A stretch of 64,000 nt of DNA from Archilochus colubris (lineage: Eukaryota; Chordata; Aves; Apodiformes; Trochilidae). The notes beneath the pieces were generated by a model. That model was given only the letters and a program-made list of their open reading frames with translations, was not told the origin of the DNA and searched no databases. Below, piece by piece: positions 60,001 through 64,000 of the stretch (positions are counted from its first letter, which is position 1; each line of letters begins with the position of its first letter). Where the stretch lies: contig CM041089.1 of assembly GCA_023079485.1 (NCBI GenBank), positions 15,471,660 to 15,535,659 on the forward strand. The letters are read 5' to 3'. The translations under genes and the position numbers were made by a program.

Positions 60001-62582
60001 TGAAAAAAATAATCATGAATATATCTCCTCCCAGGTGTCAGCTCCATCTCTAAGGTGCCAGAAATCTGAATGTCTTTGGAGTGTTAGTTAAGAGCCAAGT
60101 ACCTTCTGGTAAACTTCTGGATTCACTGTTGAGTGACATTCAGCAAAAGGTCCTGTGGTGTCAGAGAGCAGTCCACACCAGTGCTGAGCATACTCATCTG
60201 TGAAGTGAAACCACAATAACAATTTCTATTGCACTTCATTGCTTAAGCTCTTGTCTCAGGGGAGCTACACTTCCTGCAGAGACATTGCAGAATCTCAGCT
60301 TTCCAATGGAAATCACTTCTGCACTTGCAGTCACAAACAGTCTGGCATTTCCTCTAGACAGAAATAGGAACTCTTCATAAACTCAATGCTCTTAATTCAA
60401 ATTAGCTGTCATGGAATTGGCTGAATTTTGAAAAAGAATGTTCACATTGTCAATTAAAAATTCTCTAGTTCATGTCAGGAAACAGAATAGTTGCTTCTGA
60501 ATGCTCATAATTCTGTATTTCATTGAACTGGAGCCTGAGAGTTGTGAAGATCTGGATTGTAAAGTCTGGTTCTCAGTTTACCAGTGGCAAGAGCAGAGTG
60601 AAGGCTCCAGCTTTCTGTGCACAACCCTTCTGCATTGTGACCCCAAGCCTCTCCAGGAATGGGGCCCTGATATACTAGAGAGTTCCAATTTCTCTTATGT
60701 ACATTGGCAAAAAAATTTTTATCCAAAGGAATATTTTTTAAATTCAAAACATTATTCTAGTTACTCTTTATTAATCGAAGAACTCTGTCACCTGATGAAA
60801 ACAGTATGTGTGCACATGGGCCCCTGTTACTTGGGCTGAGTGCTTGGTTGTTGATCATCAGATTCCTTCTGTCCATCTTAAAAGAGACCAGGAGAGGTTA
60901 CTGAGTGCTGAGCTTACCATTCTGTATGCTGGCAGTACAGGGGTTTTCAAAAGTATTTTTGGCATCAGGACAATCAGCCCGAATTTTCCAAGTATTGCCA
61001 AAGGCAGCTGAAGTTCCCTCTATTACACCACTGGTGGTTTTGAAATCATCCATCTGCACATCATTGAAGTTTCCACAGAGACCTGAGAGGAAGGAGATGG
61101 GTGTGAAAATCTTCTACAGCATGAAGCAAAGGGATGGAGGCAGCATTAGGGTAAGGTCACTCACCACAGGTCTGCTCTTTGTGGGATGGGTCTAAGTCTA
61201 TAAAAAGCTGCATGAGAGGCACGAGCTGAACCTGTAGCTGAAGGCCAAAGGTTGTTTGCAGAATGATGAAGAAAGATGAAGGCCTGAAGATGGTGATGTT
61301 TGCTGGGAACATAAGAACATAAGAGCTATAATTTCTTCTGAGATTTCTTCTGAGTTTAAAGAACTGCTCCTTACAGAGAGGGATTCTGCAGCTGTGTTTG
61401 ATGTGATCCTAATTTCTGAAGAAGTGGGGAAAAAATGTCCATAGAGAATTTCAAACCCAGCACCAACACAGAGTGTAAAATGTATAAATACATAAAACCT
61501 CTGCACTTTCTGTCAGGTCTTTTAAAATAAGTTGCTGTTTAAAAGACCACCTTTGCTGGATGAAAACAGCACAGCATGATTGAGTGGTCCAACCTGGACC
61601 TCTTCTCTCCTTCCATGGTTTGCTTTTGGTTCTGGTTTAATAGTGTCTGAGAAGAACTGACCTGAGAGGAGCTACCCAGGGATGAATGTGCAGAGGGAAC
61701 ACAGGGAACTAGACAACTTGAGATACTGGAGTCCTGTTGCATATCAGAATTTTTCTTAAGGCAATGTTTCTATCTTAAAGTGTGCACTGATAATATTTGC
61801 TTGAAATGATTCTCCATTTCATTAGAAATCACTAAAATTAGATCATAGTTTTGCTAAAATTATGAGTTGAATAAGCAAACTATATTACTTGAAAAATTAT
61901 ATATTATGCATTAGTACAATACTTTGGGTTTGTTGCAGTGTTACCAATCGTAGAATTTGGCTTTAGATTAACTAATAAAATACCATTTTAAAGTAAAGTC
62001 TTCCAAAGGAACTTACCTGCAGAGAATGGCAGCTGTGTGTAGATCATATTCACAAACACACTGCCAGAAGGCTGGATGATAATGTTCTGTTCACAAGAAA
62101 AAGCAATGATCAACAAGTATATTTAGGAAAAGTAGAACACTTTCCAAATGCTTTCTGGCTAATATTGTTCACAATAAAGGAAAAAAAGGTAGAGGAGGCT
62201 GTGATGATGTTCTGATTCCTGTCCTATTTCTTTAATCTTTGTTACTCTGATGTCAGAACAAGGAAAAGCCCAAAACCTATATGACAGAAATATACCAGGC
62301 TGCCAGCTTCTGAAGGACCTGCTTTATTCTCAGCTTTCTTTGAATGATATTGAAATGAGATACAAAAAAACAATTAAAAATCCCTGCAGATTTCCTGTCC
62401 ACGCTGTTCTGTGTCATTTGCAAACTGGAAAAATCCCTGCAGGATGTTTGATGTGAGCATTTGGTACTCACAGTCTGTCCCCCGTTCAGGCTGATGGCTA
62501 CACCCTTCAGGCAGGTCTCGGTGTCAGTGAGGCCACACTTGTGGATATCTCCCAGAACAGTGAACTCATTGCTGGCACAGAG
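26827..62582 (-). CDS. MUC5AC: MUC5AC/MUC5B-type gel-forming mucin, D2 domain to C-terminus (38 exons)
   Basis: Secreted polymeric mucin that forms mucus gels after cystine-knot dimerisation and D-domain multimerisation (family knowledge). Thirty-eight exons with GT/AG borders join in one frame for 4,040 residues with no internal stop. Approximate residues of the visible part: D2 1-320 (CGLCGNFND near 106), D3 430-760 ([10 protein letters not shown] near 570), VWC-like 790-860, CysD/PTS 873-3220, pre-D4 3220-3350, D4 3353-3500 with GDPH, C8-like 3560-3625, VWC modules 3690-3870, cystine knot 3930-4030. D1, signal peptide and promoter lie beyond the right edge. D4, including GDPH and GVMTN, is closest to MUC5AC as I remember it. 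CysD1 ([12 protein letters not shown]) and VYKPCGPI look more like MUC5B. The MUC5AC symbol is therefore tentative; membership of the MUC5 group is firm. Introns without their own entry show nothing recognisable. Several insertions sit near splice sites but no exon is interrupted. Confidence 0.85.
27496..27601 (-). CDS. Mucin exon: first half of cystine knot
   Basis: Encodes [19 protein letters not shown] and [12 protein letters not shown], the start of the CTCK domain (CxGxC-type segment). Phase 1 in, phase 2 out. Confidence 0.95.
28203..28257 (-). CDS. Mucin exon: end of last VWC-like module
   Basis: This 55-nt exon encodes [18 protein letters not shown], with the CCxxC that closes a von Willebrand C module just before the cystine knot. 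Phase 0 in, phase 1 out. Confidence 0.92.
29058..29186 (-). CDS. Mucin exon: VWC module
   Basis: 43 codons, phase 0 at both ends. Encodes [19 protein letters not shown] and [14 protein letters not shown], the start of a VWC-type module with the CxxYxC pattern. Confidence 0.93.
29895..29993 (-). CDS. Mucin exon: VWC module end (GQCCGTC)
   Basis: 33 codons, phase 0 at both ends. Encodes [20 protein letters not shown], the conserved GQCCGxC close of a VWC module, followed by the sequon NIT. Confidence 0.95.
30096..30212 (-). CDS. Mucin exon: VWC module centre
   Basis: 39 codons, phase 0 at both ends. Encodes [20 protein letters not shown] and [12 protein letters not shown]. The CxxCxC core is typical of VWC. 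Confidence 0.93.
30634..30668 (-). CDS. Mucin micro-exon: VWC module start
   Basis: Only 35 nt between CCCCAG and GTGAGT. Encodes [11 protein letters not shown], matching the xxCxxNGTxYxxG start of the human MUC5AC module. Phase 1 in, phase 0 out. Confidence 0.87.
30857..30961 (-). CDS. Mucin exon: Cys-rich linker between VWC modules
   Basis: Encodes [20 protein letters not shown] and GKCCPSFAC. The CNTxxC...GxCCPxxxC pattern is the same as in human MUC5AC and MUC5B. Phase 1 at both ends. Confidence 0.93.
31640..31817 (-). CDS. Mucin exon: VWC module after C8-like region
   Basis: Encodes [20 protein letters not shown] and DPCCTRTQC. The PGExWxxxCQxCxC core identifies a VWC module. Phase 0 in, phase 1 out. 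Confidence 0.94.
32585..32616 (-). CDS. Mucin micro-exon (32 nt)
   Basis: A 32-nt exon between TTTCCAG and GTGAGT. Encodes [11 protein letters not shown], equivalent to the CxGPxGxP segment before the VWC core. Phase 1 in, phase 0 out, exactly bridging its neighbours. The acceptor lies beside an A-rich tract. Confidence 0.82.
32899..32999 (-). CDS. Mucin exon: TIL-like segment after D4
   Basis: Encodes [20 protein letters not shown] and NICVSEC. The GCFCxEGxTL motif aligns with human MUC5AC after D4. Phase 2 in, phase 1 out. Confidence 0.93.
33311..33380 (-). CDS. Mucin exon: VYKPCGP segment
   Basis: Encodes [20 protein letters not shown]. The VYKPCGPI wording is closer to human MUC5B than to MUC5AC as I remember them. 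Phase 1 in, phase 2 out. Confidence 0.93.
33594..33772 (-). CDS. Mucin exon: C8-like region of D4
   Basis: Encodes [20 protein letters not shown] and [19 protein letters not shown], the C8-type helix region following D4. An AG-rich start gives two possible acceptors; the one used here keeps the frame and the conserved F-x-x-CHTVIPP segment. Confidence 0.92.
34953..35151 (-). CDS. Mucin exon: end of VWD4 (CGTCTND)
   Basis: Encodes [18 protein letters not shown] and a Pro/Thr-rich bridge to [11 protein letters not shown]. With the preceding Cys it makes a CGTC motif in place of the CGLC of D2 and D3, as in other MUC5 D4 domains. Its donor is 42 bp from an LTR insertion. Phase 1 in, phase 2 out. 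Confidence 0.94.
35492..35675 (-). CDS. Mucin exon: VWD4 middle
   Basis: Encodes [19 protein letters not shown] and [19 protein letters not shown], the beta-rich body of VWD4, ending NNTEGQC. It aligns best with MUC5AC. Phase 0 in, phase 1 out. Confidence 0.95.
35676..36918. other. Mucin intron inside VWD4
   Basis: No repeat or extra exon is seen. An open frame near 36.0-36.2 kb lacks the Cys pattern of the domain and is not spliced in. Confidence 0.5.
36919..37169 (-). CDS. Mucin exon: VWD4 start with GDPH site
   Basis: Encodes [20 protein letters not shown] and the [12 protein letters not shown] segment. GDPH (37141-37152) is the Asp-Pro autocleavage motif known in MUC2 and MUC5AC D4 (established knowledge). 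Phase 1 in, phase 0 out. Confidence 0.96.
37392..37566 (-). CDS. Mucin exon: pre-D4 Cys-rich segment
   Basis: Encodes [19 protein letters not shown] and [15 protein letters not shown], the VWC-like segment just before D4. Phase 0 in, phase 1 out. The following intron on the 5' side is loaded with CR1. Confidence 0.94.
37681..38760 (-). mobile_element. CR1 LINE, 5'-truncated (about 1.08 kb), in mucin intron
   Basis: Minus-strand element with its tail at 37681-37705. Reading from the 5' side it keeps part of the RT palm ([25 protein letters not shown]) and then the C-terminal region. The usual FADD catalytic box reads FTDD here, and the frame is broken, so it is inactive. Confidence 0.93.
38761..39506. 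other. Mucin intron between two CR1 insertions
   Basis: AT-rich intronic DNA with no recognisable feature. Confidence 0.5.
39507..41848 (-). mobile_element. CR1 LINE, near full-length 5' side with internal deletion
   Basis: Minus-strand element. The 3' UTR and tail (39507-39676) are joined directly to the RT palm, so the segment between is deleted. Further 5' it keeps an open endonuclease region ([42 protein letters not shown]) and the start of the second frame with upstream CR1 sequence to about 41.85 kb. Endonuclease motifs (GDFN, SDH) are visible. The 5' boundary is approximate and lies about 20 bp from a mucin splice donor. Confidence 0.9.
41866..42086 (-). CDS. Mucin exon: first segment after the CysD array
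   Basis: Encodes [19 protein letters not shown] and [11 protein letters not shown], then a Thr/Ser/Pro-rich stretch. The pattern PGDxIYNxTDxxGCxFYAxC is typical of MUC2/5 after the PTS region. Phase 1 in, phase 0 out. The donor GTATGT is immediately followed by CR1 sequence. Confidence 0.94.
42297..49340 (-). CDS. Mucin large central exon: 13 CysD domains with PTS linkers
   Basis: A single 7,044-nt open exon, phase 1 at both ends. From its 5' side: CysD1 (49036-49320), a PTS segment, CysD2 (48520-48804), a longer PTS segment, then 11 near-identical units of 97-residue CysD plus about 82-85 residues of Thr/Ser/Pro linker, ending [13 protein letters not shown]. Every CysD has the W-x-x-W C-mannosylation motif (WSQW, WSDW, WSMW) and 10 Cys. 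Each of the 11 repeats ends with the N-glycosylation sequon NCT. CysD domains are thought to crosslink or tune the mucin network, and linkers carry O-glycans (family knowledge). Human MUC5AC has nine CysD. Assembly of such a repeat can be wrong in copy number. Confidence 0.95.
43800..44855 (-). repeat. Higher-order repeat block, copy B
   Basis: This stretch appears identical by eye to 46506-47561, an offset of 2,706 bp or five CysD units. The match breaks at each end at small differences (for example the AAGTCAAC/AAGTCGAC variants). It shows recent exchange inside the array. Confidence 0.85.
46506..47561 (-). repeat. Higher-order repeat block, copy A
   Basis: Partner of 43800-44855. It covers roughly two units, including the only linkers of the SLGTSTST type and the QYFPTTT type, each present exactly twice in the array. 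Confidence 0.85.
49341..50530. other. Mucin intron upstream of the CysD exon
   Basis: AT-rich intron with a T-run at 49618-49632. No recognisable repeat or exon. Confidence 0.5.
50531..50737 (-). CDS. Mucin exon: VWC-like module and start of Thr/Pro region
   Basis: Encodes [40 protein letters not shown] and a Thr/Pro-rich end. It aligns with the human MUC5AC segment that precedes CysD1. Phase 1 at both ends, matching the large exon. Confidence 0.94.
50830..50873 (-). CDS. Mucin small exon (44 nt) after D3 TIL
   Basis: Encodes [14 protein letters not shown]. It is equivalent to the C-L-C-T-E-R segment of MUC5AC. Phase 2 in, phase 1 out. Confidence 0.88.
51505..51646 (-). CDS. Mucin exon: TIL domain after D3
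   Basis: Encodes [20 protein letters not shown] and [17 protein letters not shown], a trypsin-inhibitor-like Cys-rich domain. Phase 1 in, phase 2 out. Confidence 0.94.
51990..52118 (-). CDS. Mucin exon: D3 C8/TIL junction
   Basis: Encodes [20 protein letters not shown] and [13 protein letters not shown]. The FCDYYNPxxECEWHYxPCG motif is nearly invariant in MUC2/5. Phase 1 at both ends. Confidence 0.95.
52699..52855 (-). CDS. Mucin exon: D3 C8 domain
   Basis: Encodes [20 protein letters not shown] and [20 protein letters not shown], the C8 domain whose cysteines take part in D3 disulphide multimers (family knowledge). Phase 0 in, phase 1 out. Confidence 0.96.
53433..53672 (-). CDS. Mucin exon: VWD3 end and C8 start
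   Basis: 80 codons, phase 0 at both ends. Encodes [20 protein letters not shown], with the CGLC CxxC motif, then [15 protein letters not shown] and [18 protein letters not shown]. Confidence 0.96.
54164..54343 (-). CDS. Mucin exon: VWD3 core
   Basis: 60 codons, phase 0 at both ends. Encodes [19 protein letters not shown] and [20 protein letters not shown], the VWD beta core (GxYLVVxTxxGLxLxWD). Confidence 0.95.
54452..54530. repeat. AT-rich tandem repeat in mucin intron
   Basis: ATTATTCTATTAACATCATT occurs twice about 23 bp apart, followed by degraded copies. Simple AT-rich repeat in the intron between the VWD3 exons. Confidence 0.75.
54718..54831 (-). CDS. Mucin exon: VWD3, [13 protein letters not shown]
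   Basis: 38 codons, phase 0 at both ends. Encodes [20 protein letters not shown] and KSIKVFLG. The [15 protein letters not shown] string is a hallmark of MUC5AC/MUC5B D3. Confidence 0.95.
54931..55069 (-). CDS. Mucin exon: VWD3 start
   Basis: Encodes [40 protein letters not shown] and YVLVQ. The D3 start carries GDGH in place of GDPH, as in other MUC5 D3 domains. Phase 2 in, phase 0 out. Confidence 0.96.
55602..55753 (-). CDS. Mucin exon: TIL domain before D3
   Basis: Encodes [19 protein letters not shown] and [20 protein letters not shown]. Classic CxxGCxCPxxxVxDGxGGC TIL motif. Phase 0 in, phase 2 out. Confidence 0.95.
55863..55963 (-). CDS. Mucin exon: TIL domain start
   Basis: Encodes [20 protein letters not shown] and [13 protein letters not shown]. 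It matches the VCAAPMVFFDC...GCQKSCHTLDMTC segment of MUC5AC. Phase 1 in, phase 0 out. Confidence 0.95.
56498..56547 (-). CDS. Mucin small exon (50 nt) between TIL domains
   Basis: Encodes [17 protein letters not shown], equivalent to ICTCTHGKLSCIGG of MUC5AC. Phase 2 in, phase 1 out. Confidence 0.93.
56891..56948. repeat. 29-bp tandem duplication in mucin intron
   Basis: Two exact head-to-tail copies of a 29-bp purine-rich unit (56891-56919 and 56920-56948) lie in the intron that also holds the LTR element. Confidence 0.9.
57133..58194 (+). mobile_element. Non-coding LTR retroelement with unequal LTRs, in mucin intron
   Basis: 5' LTR-like segment 57133-57432 (about 300 bp, TGTAG start), an internal region of about 554 bp, a polypurine tract of A9G9 type at about 57963-57982, and a 208-bp 3' LTR at 57987-58194. 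A probable primer-binding region (TTTGGTGGAGAATGCGG) follows the 5' LTR. Flanks are CTTTCA (57127-57132) and TTTTCA (58195-58200), a six-base duplication with one mismatch, as in class II ERVs. No gag, pol or env frame is present. The two LTRs differ in length and sequence. The element sits in antisense orientation to the mucin. Confidence 0.75.
57577..57756 (+). repeat. Internal direct repeats of the LTR element
   Basis: A 26-bp string beginning GGAAACCCCTGAGCAGAGGG occurs at 57577, 57686 and 57731, with CCCATGAGGAA repeats between. A second pair (GCTAGGGTTAAATCC...) lies near 57832 and 57897. These repeats make up much of the internal region. Confidence 0.9.
58217..58472 (-). CDS. Mucin exon: TIL domain after D2
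   Basis: Encodes [40 protein letters not shown] and [20 protein letters not shown]. It matches the human MUC5AC segment TCPKSMTYHY...DGCICPKGTF. Its donor is only 22 bp from the LTR element. Phase 1 in, phase 2 out. Confidence 0.95.
58999..59125 (-). CDS. Mucin exon: D2 C8 domain end
   Basis: Encodes [20 protein letters not shown] and [20 protein letters not shown]. The CxFDTCNCExSExCxCAALSSYxxAC motif is typical of MUC5AC D2. Phase 0 in, phase 1 out. Confidence 0.95.
59126..60102. other. Mucin intron in D2
   Basis: No recognisable repeat or extra exon in this 977-bp intron. Confidence 0.5.
60103..60197 (-). CDS. Mucin exon: D2 C8 domain start
   Basis: Encodes [20 protein letters not shown] and [11 protein letters not shown], matching EKYAQHWCSQLTDADGPFGRC of MUC5AC. 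Phase 1 in, phase 0 out. Confidence 0.95.
60918..61082 (-). CDS. Mucin exon: VWD2 end
   Basis: Encodes [38 protein letters not shown] and NPCTASIQN. With the previous exon it forms the CGLCG motif of D2. Phase 1 at both ends. Confidence 0.95.
61165..61302 (-). CDS. Mucin exon: VWD2 core
   Basis: Encodes [20 protein letters not shown] and [20 protein letters not shown]. It aligns with NVTIFRPSTFFIIAQTSLGLQL of MUC5AC. Phase 1 at both ends. Confidence 0.95.
62017..62086 (-). CDS. Mucin exon: VWD2
   Basis: Encodes [20 protein letters not shown] and FSA, matching VVVIKASGEVFLNQIYTQLP. Phase 0 in, phase 1 out. Confidence 0.94.
62472..62582 (-). CDS. Mucin exon: VWD2, first exon seen in window
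   Basis: 37 codons, phase 0 at both ends. Encodes [37 protein letters not shown]. Equivalent to the D2 segment LRRCGLTDSETCLKSVTL of MUC5AC. Confidence 0.95.
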
Positions 62583-64000
62583 CTAGAATTAAAAAAAACA
62601 AAGGATTTGTTATATTAAAATGTTTTTATGCCAAAAAGGTTCACACCCCAATGGTGTTCACAGGGAACTGAGCCTTTGAAATTATTTTAATATTATTAAA
62701 TATTATTAATATATTATTTCTTCCTGTGTCCTTACAAAATATGCAGTCACCAAGTAACCTGGCATTCCTACACACTGCTGCCCATTCCTTCTGACATTCC
62801 AGGGGGAATTGCACATATTAGGCTGAACATTAAAACTTTCTACTGTTGAGGTGCTGGAAGTTCCTGCTATTTAGCTAATATAAGTTTCATTCATCAGAGA
62901 AGAGAAGGAAGGGCTCCCTTCTTCCCCGTTGTTTATGATATTTACCTGGAGAGGAGAGAAATTACTTCTACTTTCTTTTGCTCTGAAGAGATTATCCAAA
63001 AGCCTGGCGATTTGGACATTTTTTTAACAGGTAGGAAATAGATGTTCAAATATGAAAATTAAGCTAAAAGCCACTCCTCAGGAAGTTACCAAAGAAAGGC
63101 AAAATTAACTTTTTGCATGGTTTTGGCTTTCACTGGACTGTATTCTGTGAGCTATGGTCAAAGCGTGCCCAATGGCCAAGTTGTTACAAGGAAACAGAAA
63201 AAATACTATGATTCTGGACATGTCTTCTGATTTTCTTGGCATAATGAAGATTAAATTTAGAGGAGAGCTGAGAGACAAATTACAGCCACACGGAAACTTA
63301 ATGACTATGGGCATTTGGACCTTCTGTGTCTAAGCCTGGGGGTTTCTGTACCTTCAGAGCCTATGAGAATCTGATCAAAACTAAGTTTAATGTGTGTCCT
63401 GGTTTGAGAAGACCAAAAAAAGGTTCCTGGGACCCCCCCCTCAGCTTCCAGGCTGTGTCTGTGTCAGTGATACGGGGAGCAGCTGAGCTATGGGAGGGGA
63501 GGATGGGGCTGGTGACCCAAATGGATCAATCCCAGTGCTCCAGCCCATGTAAAATGTGCTTGTCAATGTCATCAAAAAGCTTGACTGATTAATCTGACGT
63601 ATTTCTAAGTAGCCTCTCTAGCTCATTTTAAACTTTATGGCTCTTGTTAACACTGAGCTTCCTGAGAACAGAACTTTTTCTTTTTAAAATATGAAACCTT
63701 TATGAAAATTGCCAATACAAATAAGCACAAATCCAACACAAACAGCAAATATGCCTCAGGTTCTGAAATCTGTTGTCATAATTTTAGATATTTCTACTCA
63801 GGATTCAGTCCCTAGGAATCTAAAATCTGCAGTAAATTTTAGGTGCTTTTGTAAGTCATCAATTTCTAATTCGGGTTTTAGAACACATGGATGGCTTCTT
63901 AGCTTTTGGCTTTGAAACCCTAGAGTCATATGGTTACTGGGAAAGACTGGAAGGTTTCTCATCTTAAATCACTCCTCTTCCATGAATTCTGCATCATAAT
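62583..64000. other. Mucin intron to window edge
   Basis: The next upstream D2 exon (with the FDGxxYxxxGDCxYVL motif) was sought on the minus strand and not found, so it lies beyond 64000. A segment from about 63394 beginning TGTCCTGGTTTGAG resembles the start of avian ERV LTRs but no end or duplication was identified. Confidence 0.45.

Noticed and set aside
62700..62830. Possible upstream D2 exon of the mucin
   Set aside because: The minus-strand translation lacks the FDG and GDCxYVL motifs expected there.
63394..63540. LTR fragment starting TGTCCTGGTTTGAG
   Set aside because: Only the start resembles avian ERV LTRs; no end, partner or duplication could be identified.

Overview
The window looks like a bird nuclear genome, probably a neoavian and perhaps a passerine. 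Seven 3' ends of CR1 LINEs carry the avian ATTCTATG-type tail, and short ERV LTRs are present. Vertebrate exons with GT/AG splice sites form two long, frame-consistent genes. I see no bacterial, plasmid or CRISPR content.

Layout. (1) 1.7-15.9 kb, plus strand: the 3' two thirds of LRRC56, a leucine-rich-repeat ciliary protein. Eight coding exons have matching splice phases (1,276 nt, 424 residues plus stop). The N-terminal exons lie left of the window or were not found. (2) 15.9-26.8 kb: intergenic sequence between the two 3' ends. It holds CR1 fragments, one 208-bp LTR copy, a GC-rich stretch I cannot assign and an unnamed repeat in both orientations. (3) 26.8-62.6 kb, minus strand: most of a secreted gel-forming mucin of the MUC5AC/MUC5B group. 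Thirty-eight coding exons read in one frame for 4,040 residues to a stop at 26827-26829. Order from the N side: D2 (part), TIL, D3, C8, TIL, VWC-like module, a 7,044-nt exon of CysD and Pro/Thr/Ser (PTS) segments, a pre-D4 segment, D4 with a GDPH site, VWC modules and the C-terminal cystine knot. D1, the signal peptide and the promoter lie right of the window.

The most striking object is the large mucin exon (42297-49340). It has two diverged CysD domains followed by 11 near-identical CysD-plus-linker units with a 537-546 bp period. Inside the array a block of about 1.05 kb recurs almost exactly 2,706 bp (five units) away, so the array has a higher-order repeat and is evolving by unequal exchange or conversion. 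No long mucin-type PTS tandem repeat is present; CysD domains alternate with linkers of about 82-85 residues.

Mobile DNA has entered close to mucin exons: a 1.06-kb non-coding LTR element ends 22 bp from one splice donor, an LTR copy lies 42 bp from another, and a 2.3-kb CR1 ends within about 20 bp of a third. No exon is visibly broken. LRRC56 (dynein-arm transport in motile cilia, from family knowledge) and the mucin sit tail to tail. Both products belong to mucociliary epithelia, though any functional link between the loci is inference.
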